Assembly (NCBI GenBank): GCA_934320655.1
Contig: CAKRFN010000013.1
Span: 1-64,000, forward strand
Length of the DNA: 64,000 nt
From: an uncultured Eubacterium sp.
GTDB lineage: Bacteria; Bacillota; Clostridia; Lachnospirales; Lachnospiraceae
Direction of reading: 5' to 3'
Shown: piece after piece, positions 6,494 through 14,641 of the stretch
Layout of the letters: each line of letters opens with the position of its first letter
Position numbering within the stretch: position 1 is the stretch's first letter
Program-made: the position numbers and the translations under genes
The notes under the pieces: generated by a model
The model's database searches: none
What the model was told of the DNA's origin: nothing
Seen by the model: the letters and a program-made list of their open reading frames with translations, nothing else

Positions 6494-8637
6494 CAGACAC
6501 CTCCTTTCAGTTCTTCCTCAGAGAGCTGCGAATTGGCAATCTCCTGATATGCCTCACAGGTTTCTAACAATTCGCGGTGTGTGCCTTTTCCGACAATGCA
6601 TCCTTCCTCCAGCACAAGGATCTGATCCGCATGCAGGATCGTATTGATACGCTGTGCCACAATGATAACCGTCGCATCCGCCGTTTTTTCCGCAAGCGCG
6701 CGGCGCAGTGCCGCGTCAGTCTTATAATCAAGCGCCGAAAAACTGTCGTCAAAAATGAGCACCTTCGGGTGTTTTGCAATCGCGCGGGCAATCGACAGAC
6801 GCTGCTTTTGTCCGCCGGATACGTTCGTACCGCCCTGTGAGATCTCACTGTGATAGCCGCCGGACTTTTCTTCGATAAACTCTGTCGCCTGTGCGATCTG
6901 CGCTGCCTCTGCCATCTGTTCATCGGTGATCCCATCCCCGCCAAATTTCAGATTGGACGCAATATCTCCGGAAAACAGCACGCCCTTCTGCGGCACGACA
7001 CCGAGGAGGCTTCGCAGCTTTTTCTGCGATAATTCACGGATATCGATACCATCAATCGTGATCGTACCGTCCGTCACATCATAAAAACGCGGGATCAGAT
7101 TGACTAACGTACTCTTTCCACAGCCGGTACTTCCGATGATTGCTGTTGTCTTACCCGGCTCTGCAACGAACGACAAATGCGAGAGCGCATCCTCGTCCGC
7201 ACCCTCATAGCGGAAAGAAACATCGGAAAACTCAATTTTTCCATTCCATTCTGCCCGCTCCCCATCACGCACCTGCTGTGCATCACGAATCGAGCCCTCG
7301 GTCCGGATCACCTCTGCGATCCTGTCTGCCGCAACTCCCGCACGCGGCAGCATGACGGAAATCATCGTAATCATGAGGAACGACATGATAATCTGCATCG
7401 TATAGGAAATAAACGCAATCATATCACCGACCTGCAGATTGCCCATGTCGATGCCTTTTCCGCCTACCCACACGATCAGTACCGTGACTGCATTCATAAG
7501 CATCATCATCGCCGGCATCATGAGCGTCATCACGCGGTTGGTAAACAACTGTGTCCCCATCAGGTCGCGGTTTGCCCTGTCAAAGCGCTCTTCCTCGAAT
7601 TTTTCACGGGAAAACGCACGGATCACCGGAAGTCCGGTCAAAATCTCACGCGATACGAGATTGAGCCGGTCGACCAATTTTTGCATGATCTTAAACTTGG
7701 GCAGTGTCACGCTCATCAATACAAGCACCAGTCCGCTGATCACGACCACCGCCACTACGATAATCCAGCCCATACCGGTTTTGGTCGTAACGACTTTTAA
7801 AATCGCACCGATGCCGAGCACCGGCGCGTAGAGCACCATGCGCAGCAACATGACTGTCACCATCTGGATCTGCTGGATATCATTTGTGCTGCGCGTAATA
7901 AGCGATGCCGTAGAAAACTGGTTCATCTCCACACTGGAAAAACTGAGCACATTTTTAAATACACTGCTGCGCAGCTCCATACCGATCTTCGCCGCCGTTT
8001 TCGCCGCCAGATAGCCGCAAAGCACCGCTGCCGCCAGCATGAGCAGCGATAATGCCATCATTTTTGCTCCGGTCGTGAGCAGATATGTGCGCTGCAATGC
8101 CGACAGATCAATGCCGCACGCCTCATACTCCTGTGTGACGCTCTGCACCGCGATCTGTTCCATAATCGAATCGCTCATCTGTCCGTACTGCGCCAGCATC
8201 TCCTGCATCGCAGCCGGATCATCCTTCATCGCCTGCATTGCGGAGGCATCCATACCGGTCTGCTCCATCAGATCGTCCATATGCGACGATGCATACAGCA
8301 ATACGAGCGGCTCCTGCAGCTGCTCACTGAGTGCCTGCCGCTGCTCCTTTGTAATCTGCTGTAATTCATAGTGTCCGGTCTCCTCATTGCGCGTATAGGC
8401 AGCCGCAAACGCCTCCCTGCCCTCCGGTGTCAGCATGCCCTGCAATGCCTCGCCGGTCTCCGCACGCATCTGCGTCATCACGCAGTCCTCGATGCCGTAC
8501 TGTTGCAAACCTACATCCACGATATCCGATGTGTAGGTCGGCAGCGCCAGATCACAATATGCCTGTGTCATCAACAGCAATATGATCGCACAGACGGCTG
8601 CTTTATGCTTTAGCAAATTCCCAAAAATGTGTCTCAT
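6493..8637 (-). CDS. ABC exporter half-transporter with degenerate ATPase site and extracellular insert
   Basis: Partner subunit, 714 aa. Between the first and second membrane helices is an insertion of about 150 residues (roughly 40-190, Met/Gln/Glu-rich) that must lie outside the membrane, similar in position to the extracellular domain of BmrD. The ATPase domain has Walker A GSTGCGKST and a canonical signature (NVSGGQKQR), but Asp replaces the catalytic Glu (IFDDSFSALD) and Gln replaces the switch His (VAQRINT), the hallmarks of the non-hydrolysing site in heterodimeric exporters. It is the first gene of the pair. A 21-codon ORF just upstream could be a leader peptide controlling it. Confidence 0.92.
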   Translation of the reverse strand: MRHIFGNLLKHKAAVCAIILLLMTQAYCDLALPTYTSDIVDVGLQQYGIEDCVMTQMRAETGEALQGMLTPEGREAFAAAYTRNEETGHYELQQITKEQRQALSEQLQEPLVLLYASSHMDDLMEQTGMDASAMQAMKDDPAAMQEMLAQYGQMSDSIMEQIAVQSVTQEYEACGIDLSALQRTYLLTTGAKMMALSLLMLAAAVLCGYLAAKTAAKIGMELRSSVFKNVLSFSSVEMNQFSTASLITRSTNDIQQIQMVTVMLLRMVLYAPVLGIGAILKVVTTKTGMGWIIVVAVVVISGLVLVLMSVTLPKFKIMQKLVDRLNLVSREILTGLPVIRAFSREKFEEERFDRANRDLMGTQLFTNRVMTLMMPAMMMLMNAVTVLIVWVGGKGIDMGNLQVGDMIAFISYTMQIIMSFLMITMISVMLPRAGVAADRIAEVIRTEGSIRDAQQVRDGERAEWNGKIEFSDVSFRYEGADEDALSHLSFVAEPGKTTAIIGSTGCGKSTLVNLIPRFYDVTDGTITIDGIDIRELSQKKLRSLLGVVPQKGVLFSGDIASNLKFGGDGITDEQMAEAAQIAQATEFIEEKSGGYHSEISQGGTNVSGGQKQRLSIARAIAKHPKVLIFDDSFSALDYKTDAALRRALAEKTADATVIIVAQRINTILHADQILVLEEGCIVGKGTHRELLETCEAYQEIANSQLSEEELKGGV

Positions 8638-8649
8638 AGCCTAACCTTT

Positions 8650-8715
8650 CTACCTGTTATTTCTTTCTGCAATTTCTGATATTTCTTTCTGTAATTTTCT
8701 TCTGTCACTTCCCAC
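8650..8715 (-). CDS. Possible 21-aa leader peptide of the ABC exporter
   Basis: GTG-initiated ORF of 21 codons (MGSDRRKLQKEISEIAERNN plus a final R) with GGAG nine bases upstream. Its stop codon touches the AAAGG ribosome site of the exporter gene 12 bases before that start. A GCCGC/GCGGC hairpin precedes it. The arrangement resembles bmrB, the translated leader that controls bmrCD in Bacillus. There is no homology evidence, and the ORF could be chance. Confidence 0.35.
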   Translation of the reverse strand: MGSDRRKLQKEISEIAERNNR

Positions 8716-8778
8716 AGATACACGCTCCGGCAGCCGCCTTTTGCCTCGCTGCGGCTTAGAACAGTTACATAGTATTGT

Positions 8779-8806
8779 ATTTTAACGCTTACATTCAGTT
8801 TGTCAA
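8779..8806 (-). promoter_or_regulatory. Promoter of ABC exporter operon
   Basis: Perfect TTGACA with TAAAAT 16 bp away on the minus strand, giving a leader of about 135 nt before the first exporter gene. That is long enough for attenuation control. Confidence 0.75.
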
Positions 8807-8841
8807 CATTACAAATCTTAATTTTTTATAAACCTCAAATT

Positions 8842-8901
8842 CGAACTTGTGTTCTGAATCATTTTGTGCTATAGTCATTTTACTACACAAACATTTGTTC
8901 G
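8842..8901 (+). promoter_or_regulatory. Promoter flanked by two LexA (SOS) boxes
   Basis: Two near-consensus Gram-positive LexA boxes (consensus CGAACATATGTTCG): CGAACTTGTGTTCT at 8842-8855 and CAAACATTTGTTCG at 8888-8901. Between them sits an extended promoter, TTGTGT, 17 bp, TATAGT (8847-8875). The first box covers the -35 and the second lies just after the start point. DNA-damage control of the following DNA-metabolism pair is the natural reading. Confidence 0.65.
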
Positions 8902-8915
8902 ACAAGGAGTTTTTT

Positions 8916-10277
8916 ATGGAACTTGCTTTACAATCTGATCTGATGGAAAAACTGGCGATCCTCACGGACGCAGCCAAATATGATGTTGCCTGCACATCCA
9001 GCGGTGTCGACCGAAAGGGCAAGGGACACGGCATCGGCAATTCCGTCGCAGCCGGCATCTGCCACAGCTTTGCCGGAGACGGCAGATGTATCTCTCTATT
9101 AAAAATACTCATGACCAATCACTGTGTGTATAACTGTAGCTACTGCCAGAATAATTGCAACAACGACCTGCCCCGCGCCACATTTACGCCGGAGGAGATC
9201 TGTACGCTGGTCATCCAGTTTTACCGGCGCAATTATATAGAGGGTCTGTTTTTAAGCTCCGGCGTGATCGATAACCCCAATCACACGATGGAGCTGCTGT
9301 TTCAGACATTGTATCTGCTGCGCACAAAATATGAATTTAACGGCTATATCCATGTCAAGGCGATTCCCGGCGCCGATCCGCGTCTGATCGAGCTGACCGG
9401 ATACCTCGCAGACCGCATGAGCATCAATCTGGAGCTGCCGACCGCCGACGGGCTGCGCACGCTGGCTCCCTGCAAGAGCCGCCAGACGATTCTGCGCCCG
9501 ATGCGCCAGATCCAGAACGGTATCCGTGAGAATCACCTGCTGACCTCACACGAGCTCATGCGCAGCGGCAGCCGTCTCCCCGAAGTCGTACGGCTGTCCA
9601 GTATGGATGCGCCCCGAAAGCGGTTTGTCCCTGCCGGACAGAGCACACAGATGATCATCGGTGCGACTCCGGAGAGCGACTACCAGATCATAAAGGTCGC
9701 CGAGAGTCTGTACAACCGTTTTGAGCTCAAGCGCGTGTTTTACTCGGCATTTGTCAATGTGACCGGCAGCGGGGATCTGCCTGCGACCTCCGGCGGCCCG
9801 CCGCTGCTGCGGGAGCACCGGCTCTATCAGGCGGACTGGCTGTTACGCTACTATCATTTTGAGGCAGACGAGCTGCTGAGTGAGTCACAGCCGGATTTTA
9901 ACATCTATCTTGATCCGAAATGCGACTGGGCGCTGCGCCATCTGGAATATTTTCCGGTAGAGATCAACCGCGCACCGTATCAGACATTGCTTCGCGTGCC
10001 GGGCATCGGTTATGTGTCCGCCAGACGCATCGTAGCCGCCAGACGCACCAACCGGCTGGACTTTTCCGACCTCAAACGGATCGGTGTCGTGCTAAAGCGT
10101 GCGATCTACTTTATCACCTGCAACGGTCATACGATGTATCCGATCCGTATCGATCAGGACTATATCACTAGACAACTGTTGGCAGACCGCACACAGATCC
10201 CCCGCGAGATCCGCCAGTCGGGCTATGAACAGCTCTCCCTGTTCGACGACAAACGATACGCCGGCTGCGCCCCCTGA
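8916..10277 (+). CDS. Radical SAM protein, putative DNA modification/repair
   Basis: 453 aa. The radical-SAM iron-sulfur motif C-x3-C-x2-C is at Cys70, 74 and 77 (CVYNCSYC), followed by an unusual Cys-rich stretch (QNNCNND). A helix-hairpin-helix near residues 358-376 (LLRVPGIGYVSARRI) points to DNA binding. This fits the family labelled putative DNA modification/repair radical SAM protein (TIGR03916), which is found next to the DUF4130 partner that follows here. The start has AAGGAG upstream; an upstream ATG-like reading from 8847 runs through the promoter and is rejected. The biochemical reaction is not known. LexA-like boxes suggest SOS induction. Confidence 0.88.
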   Translation: MELALQSDLMEKLAILTDAAKYDVACTSSGVDRKGKGHGIGNSVAAGICHSFAGDGRCISLLKILMTNHCVYNCSYCQNNCNNDLPRATFTPEEICTLVIQFYRRNYIEGLFLSSGVIDNPNHTMELLFQTLYLLRTKYEFNGYIHVKAIPGADPRLIELTGYLADRMSINLELPTADGLRTLAPCKSRQTILRPMRQIQNGIRENHLLTSHELMRSGSRLPEVVRLSSMDAPRKRFVPAGQSTQMIIGATPESDYQIIKVAESLYNRFELKRVFYSAFVNVTGSGDLPATSGGPPLLREHRLYQADWLLRYYHFEADELLSESQPDFNIYLDPKCDWALRHLEYFPVEINRAPYQTLLRVPGIGYVSARRIVAARRTNRLDFSDLKRIGVVLKRAIYFITCNGHTMYPIRIDQDYITRQLLADRTQIPREIRQSGYEQLSLFDDKRYAGCAP

Positions 10278-10361
10278 TATCCGGCAAAATCATTTGCCTT
10301 TTATTTGTCATTTATTTGCCTTTTTACATCATTATAACCCTTTGAAAGGAATCTAACTGCT

Positions 10362-11171
10362 ATGTACACTTATATCTGCGAAAACTCTATCGACGGCATC
10401 CTCACCGGGATCTATACCGCCTACGCCGACCGCCATCCGCTGCGCGACATCCACCTAAGCGTGGGGGAGGGCATGACACTGTCTTTATTTACACAATATA
10501 TCGAGGTCACACCTGATCCGGTCAAAGCGGCAAAGGTGGCAAACACGCTCAAATCGCGCTTCGGGCAGGATTTCTACGAGACGATCTATCAGGCAGCCAT
10601 GTCCGGGGATGTTCCCGGCAAAAGCACGATGGACAAAGCCGACGCGATCTTTGAGACGATCGCCCTTGCGCTCTCCTCCGGTGACGGCACAGGCACACTG
10701 CTCTCCCTCGGTGAACCGTGTGTCTACCGCGTCTTTGAGCTGTGCCGCGCGACCGGGCGCGAAGCCATGCATCTGCTCGGTTTCGTGCGCTTTCAGGAAC
10801 TGGAGAACGGCATCCTGTTTTCCGAAATCCATCCGAAGCACCATGTACTGCCGATTCTGGGCGATCATTTCTCGGACCGTCTGCCGGAAGAAAATTTTAT
10901 GATCTACGATGAAAACCGCAGGCTCGCGCTGCTCCATCCGGCAAAGCAGCACTATTTCCTTGCCGATGCCAAGGATCTGAACATGGATATGATCCGGCGC
11001 TTTTCCGCAGACGAAACGCATTTTGAGCAGCTCTGGATCACCTTTTTCCGCAATATCACGATCGAAGCCCGCAAGAATCCGCACCTACAGTCGCAGATGA
11101 TCCCGAAGCGCTTTCAACAGGATGCCGTTGAATTTCAAGCCGAACAACAGCGTGCCGCATCTTTTTATTAA
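10362..11171 (+). CDS. DUF4130 probable DNA-metabolism protein, partner of the radical SAM gene
   Basis: 269 aa, matching the TIGR03915/DUF4130 family that is encoded beside, or fused to, uracil-DNA-glycosylase-like and radical-SAM DNA proteins. Recognisable stretches are MYTYICENSIDGILTGIYTA at the N-terminus and the central GREAMHLLGFVRF and IHPKHHVLPILGDHF. No catalytic motif of known meaning is visible. It lies 84 bp after the radical SAM gene on the same strand with no terminator between, so co-transcription under the LexA-like boxes is likely. The exact substrate is unknown. Confidence 0.85.
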   Translation: MYTYICENSIDGILTGIYTAYADRHPLRDIHLSVGEGMTLSLFTQYIEVTPDPVKAAKVANTLKSRFGQDFYETIYQAAMSGDVPGKSTMDKADAIFETIALALSSGDGTGTLLSLGEPCVYRVFELCRATGREAMHLLGFVRFQELENGILFSEIHPKHHVLPILGDHFSDRLPEENFMIYDENRRLALLHPAKQHYFLADAKDLNMDMIRRFSADETHFEQLWITFFRNITIEARKNPHLQSQMIPKRFQQDAVEFQAEQQRAASFY

Positions 11172-11206
11172 GTGAGTGTTCACTCGTTGCATAACCAGCA
11201 ATTTTG

Positions 11207-11233
11207 TTAGCACTCGCTTAAAAAGAGTGCTAA
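11207..11233. promoter_or_regulatory. CIRCE operator (HrcA site)
   Basis: TTAGCACTC, 9 bp, GAGTGCTAA: every base of the CIRCE consensus is present. It lies 7 bp before the -35 of the htpG promoter, so HrcA repression and heat induction of htpG are expected. Confidence 0.95.
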
Positions 11234-11240
11234 TTTTTTA

Positions 11241-11269
11241 TTGACATTTCACTTTCTCCGCGTTACACT
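11241..11269 (+). promoter_or_regulatory. Promoter of htpG
   Basis: TTGACA, 17 bp, TACACT, directly after the CIRCE element and about 75 bp before the htpG start. Confidence 0.8.
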
Positions 11270-11343
11270 ATGTCTTAACGAAGGCAATTCTGCCTGTTAA
11301 ACATGTGAAACATCAGAACGAACATCGACAAGGAGTGATAGAA

Positions 11344-13425
11344 ATGAGTAACAAACACGGAAGTCTTTCCATTAACAGTGACAACATTTTCCCGATTATT
11401 AAAAAATGGCTGTATTCTGATCAGGATATTTTCTATCGTGAGCTCGTAAGTAACGGCTGCGATGCGATCACCAAGCTTAAAAAGCTGGACATGATGGGTG
11501 AATACGAGCTGCCCGCAGACTACAAGCCCCAGTTGCAGATCGTCGTTGATCCGGACAATAAAAAAGTAACGATCACCGATAACGGTCTTGGCATGACAGC
11601 TGACGAGGTAGAGGAATATATCAACCAGATCGCATTTTCCGGTGCGACTGACTTCATTACCAAATATAAGGACAAGGCAAACGAGGATCAGATCATCGGC
11701 CATTTCGGACTCGGTTTCTATTCCGCATTCATGGTAGCGGATGAAGTGCATATCGATACTCTCTCCTACCAGAAGGGAGCCAGTGCCGTTCATTGGGAGT
11801 GCGACGGCGGCACAGAATTTGATATGACAGACGGCATCAAAGAGGAGGTCGGTACAACGATCACCCTGTTTTTGAATGAGGATTGTCTGGAGTACGCAAA
11901 TGAATACCGTGCCAGAGAGGTACTTGAGAAATACTGCTCTTTCATGCCTACCCCGATCTACCTGAGCAAAGCCAATGCTCCGGAAGAATATGAAACGATT
12001 GATCCCGCAGACAAGCTCGACACCGATACGGTCATTGAGACGATCGTAGAAGAAGCAAAGACAGAAGAAAAGGAAAATGAAAACGGCGAAAAAGAGATCG
12101 TCGAAGTATCTCCTGCCACCGAAAAGCTGAAAATCGTAAAGCGTCCGGTTCCGCTCAACGATACGACACCGCTGTGGACAAAGAACCCGAACGACTGTAC
12201 CGAGGAAGAATACAAGGAATTCTACCGCAGTGTTTTCCATGATTACAAGGAGCCGTTGTTCTGGATTCACCTGAACATGGATTATCCGTTCAATCTGAAG
12301 GGTATTTTATACTTCCCGAAGATCAACACCGAATACGATTCCATTGAGGGTACGATCAAGCTGTACAACAATCAGGTATTCATCGCAGATAATATTAAGG
12401 AAGTCATTCCCGAATTTCTGATGCTGCTCAAGGGTGTGATCGATTGTCCCGATCTGCCGTTAAATGTATCCAGAAGTGCGCTGCAAAATGACGGATTTGT
12501 CAAGAAGATCTCTGAATACATTACGAAGAAGGTCGCTGACAAGCTCATCGGTATGTGCAAGACCGAAAAAGAGAACTACGAAAAATACTGGGATGACATC
12601 AGTCCTTTCATCAAGTTCGGCTGCCTGAAGGACGAGAAGTTCTGCGATAAGATGAATGATTATATCTTATTCAAGAATATTGATGACAAGTATCTGACTC
12701 TGCCGGAGATCTTAAAGCCTGTCGAAAAGGATGACACCGACGAGAATAAGGATGCCGACAGCGATACCGAAACCAAGGATGCTGCTTCCGATGTGGATAA
12801 AGAAGAATATAAGGATGAGCGCTCTGTGATCTACTATGTCACCGACAAGAACCAGCAGAGCCAGTATATCAATTTGTTCCGCGAACAGGGCATGGATGCA
12901 GTGATCTTAGACCACAATATTGACAGCTCCTTCATCACACAGTTAGAGCGCCGCAATGACAACTACAAATTCATGCGTATCGATGCGGATGTGACCGGCA
13001 CGCTGACCGAGGATACCTCAGCGGATGAGTTGAAGGATGCTGCCGAGAGCCTCAAGGAGATCTTCTCTAAGGCACTGAACAATGACAAGCTCGCCATTCA
13101 GGTACAGAAGCTGAAAAATGCAGACACACCTTCCATCATCACCTTATCCGAGGAAGGCCGCAGAATGCAGGATATGATGAAGATGTATGCGATGGGCGGC
13201 ATGGGTATGGATCCGTCCATGTTCGGAGGCGATTATACACTGACCCTCAATTACAACCACCCGCTTGTACAGTATATTTTGAACAACAAGGATTCCGAGC
13301 ATGTTCCGATGTTCTGCGAACAGCTCTACGATCTGGCTATGCTCAGCAACCAGCCGCTGGCACCGGACGCTATGACCAAGTTTATGAAGCGTTCCAACGA
13401 CATCATGCTGTTGCTCACAAAATAA
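11344..13425 (+). CDS. htpG: HtpG, bacterial Hsp90 chaperone with acidic insertions
   Basis: ATP-dependent cytosolic chaperone, 693 aa (E. coli HtpG is 624). The N-terminal GHKL ATPase carries the usual landmarks (ELVSNGCDAITK, ITDNGLGM, GHFGLGFYSAFM). Residues of roughly 232-259 form a Glu/Lys-rich stretch where eukaryotic Hsp90 has its charged linker, and a second Asp/Glu-rich insert lies at about 460-495. Most bacterial HtpG proteins lack both. Near the C-terminus, MMKMYAMGGMGMDPSMFGG is a Met/Gly-rich segment. ATG 11344 is chosen for AAGGAG nine bases before it. It is a single gene behind a perfect CIRCE, with a strong terminator after it. Confidence 0.96.
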   Translation: MSNKHGSLSINSDNIFPIIKKWLYSDQDIFYRELVSNGCDAITKLKKLDMMGEYELPADYKPQLQIVVDPDNKKVTITDNGLGMTADEVEEYINQIAFSGATDFITKYKDKANEDQIIGHFGLGFYSAFMVADEVHIDTLSYQKGASAVHWECDGGTEFDMTDGIKEEVGTTITLFLNEDCLEYANEYRAREVLEKYCSFMPTPIYLSKANAPEEYETIDPADKLDTDTVIETIVEEAKTEEKENENGEKEIVEVSPATEKLKIVKRPVPLNDTTPLWTKNPNDCTEEEYKEFYRSVFHDYKEPLFWIHLNMDYPFNLKGILYFPKINTEYDSIEGTIKLYNNQVFIADNIKEVIPEFLMLLKGVIDCPDLPLNVSRSALQNDGFVKKISEYITKKVADKLIGMCKTEKENYEKYWDDISPFIKFGCLKDEKFCDKMNDYILFKNIDDKYLTLPEILKPVEKDDTDENKDADSDTETKDAASDVDKEEYKDERSVIYYVTDKNQQSQYINLFREQGMDAVILDHNIDSSFITQLERRNDNYKFMRIDADVTGTLTEDTSADELKDAAESLKEIFSKALNNDKLAIQVQKLKNADTPSIITLSEEGRRMQDMMKMYAMGGMGMDPSMFGGDYTLTLNYNHPLVQYILNNKDSEHVPMFCEQLYDLAMLSNQPLAPDAMTKFMKRSNDIMLLLTK

Positions 13426-13470
13426 TCATTTCAGCTGAAAACAAAACGTGCGCCACTGGGCGTACAGCCT

Positions 13471-13550
13471 AAAAAAGAAAGAGCCGTTTCAAATTGATAT
13501 GCCCATTGTCAAGCAGACAATGGGCATATCAAAAACGGTTCTTTCTTTTC
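13471..13550. terminator. Bidirectional two-part terminator
   Basis: A long nested hairpin: an inner 17-bp stem (TTGATATGCCCATTGTC and its complement) inside an outer stem ending in A- and T-runs (AAAGAAAGAGCCGTTT with AAACGGTTCTTTCTTT). It lies between the convergent htpG and PrsA-like genes and can serve both strands. Confidence 0.85.
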
Positions 13551-13578
13551 TATTTTATATAATCGGATTCCGCTTTAC

Positions 13579-14622
13579 TTAGTTTGATGTATCACTCTGT
13601 GGTGCAGCTTCTTCGACCCAGCTTTCCTCACTGAAATATTTGTCGTAGATCTCGTAGAACTGTGCAAAGGAATACTGCTCCAGATCCTGAATCGAAAGGT
13701 TTTTCCACACCTTCTCATTGAGCTTGGATACCGTCTGCGCTACAAACGGATCGTATTGCGCATCGAACGCATCCTGTCTGCGCTGCTCGATAATATCCTG
13801 CTTGTGCTGCTGTGTCTGTTCCTCATCATATTTATTGTCACAATAAAAGATGTAGTAGCCGTCCGTCGTCTGCACCGGCTCGGAAAATGTACCATTTTCC
13901 ATCGCAAATGCGACTGCCTCTGCCTCTGCGGGCAGCATGCCTCGCTCTACCGTGAGCGAAATTTCATCCGCCTCATTGTAGTTGGCTGCTACCGTCGAAA
14001 ATTCGGTATCGTTCTGCAAATCGCTATATGCCTGCTGTGCCTGTTCTCCGTCTTTCACAAAGATCTGACGGATCTCCATCACACGCGCCTCATCATCGCT
14101 GACCTCCTGATTCACATCCGAAATCAGCGTCGCATACAGCTTATCCGCGAGCGCATATTTACCGTAGATATCGACGATTTCATCCTGTGACAGACCCAAC
14201 GCACTGATCTCTGCCTCGGAAAGATTCTTATAGCAATCCTCCCCCGCCCACTGTACGAGTTCTTTTTGTTCATCAGTGAGCGTGACTCCTTTTTCATCCG
14301 CCAGCGCATCCATCGTATAGACCTTTGCAGCCTCATCGATACAAATTTTCTTGATATACTGCCCGAACTTCTTCTGTACTTTGAGATCTTCATTTTTCAA
14401 AAGACTGATCCCATAGCTTTCCCCATACAGATTCATATTATTCACGAGCAACAGCTTCATGACCGACAGCTTACACGACTTTCCACCGATCAAAAACACT
14501 TCATTTTCAGACATTCCCCTGCTGATCGTAACCTTTTCGCCTCCGACCTGACAGCCGCCGCTCACCACTGCCAGTGAGACAGCCAAAACCGCTGCCGCCA
14601 GACGACAACCTTTTCTCTTCAT
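13579..14622 (-). CDS. PrsA/SurA-like lipoprotein peptidyl-prolyl isomerase
   Basis: Extracytoplasmic foldase, about 347 aa. The N-terminus has basic residues, a hydrophobic stretch and Cys24 in a near-lipobox (VVSGGC), indicating a lipoprotein; the -3 residue is Ser, so processing is slightly uncertain. The middle (about 180-265) has the parvulin pattern (EIRQIFVK, AYSDLQ, FSEPVQTTDGYYIFYC), with SurA_N-like helices before it. It helps secreted proteins fold. The start has AGGAG six bases upstream. It lies 19 bp after the FAD oxidoreductase, at the end of a long leftward gene series. Confidence 0.85.
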   Translation of the reverse strand: MKRKGCRLAAAVLAVSLAVVSGGCQVGGEKVTISRGMSENEVFLIGGKSCKLSVMKLLLVNNMNLYGESYGISLLKNEDLKVQKKFGQYIKKICIDEAAKVYTMDALADEKGVTLTDEQKELVQWAGEDCYKNLSEAEISALGLSQDEIVDIYGKYALADKLYATLISDVNQEVSDDEARVMEIRQIFVKDGEQAQQAYSDLQNDTEFSTVAANYNEADEISLTVERGMLPAEAEAVAFAMENGTFSEPVQTTDGYYIFYCDNKYDEEQTQQHKQDIIEQRRQDAFDAQYDPFVAQTVSKLNEKVWKNLSIQDLEQYSFAQFYEIYDKYFSEESWVEEAAPQSDTSN

Positions 14623-14641
14623 CCCATTCTCCTGTTTTTCA

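Noticed and set aside
7140..7831. Open frames on the plus strand inside the ABC exporter gene
   Set aside because: They are antisense shadows of a clear ABC transporter, with low-complexity Arg/His-rich products and no ribosome sites. The same reasoning removes many frames opposite addA, addB and flagellin.
11275..12270. 331-residue minus-strand frame opposite htpG
   Set aside because: Antisense to htpG, which has a CIRCE, promoter and all Hsp90 motifs; the frame's product is Phe/Cys-rich nonsense.
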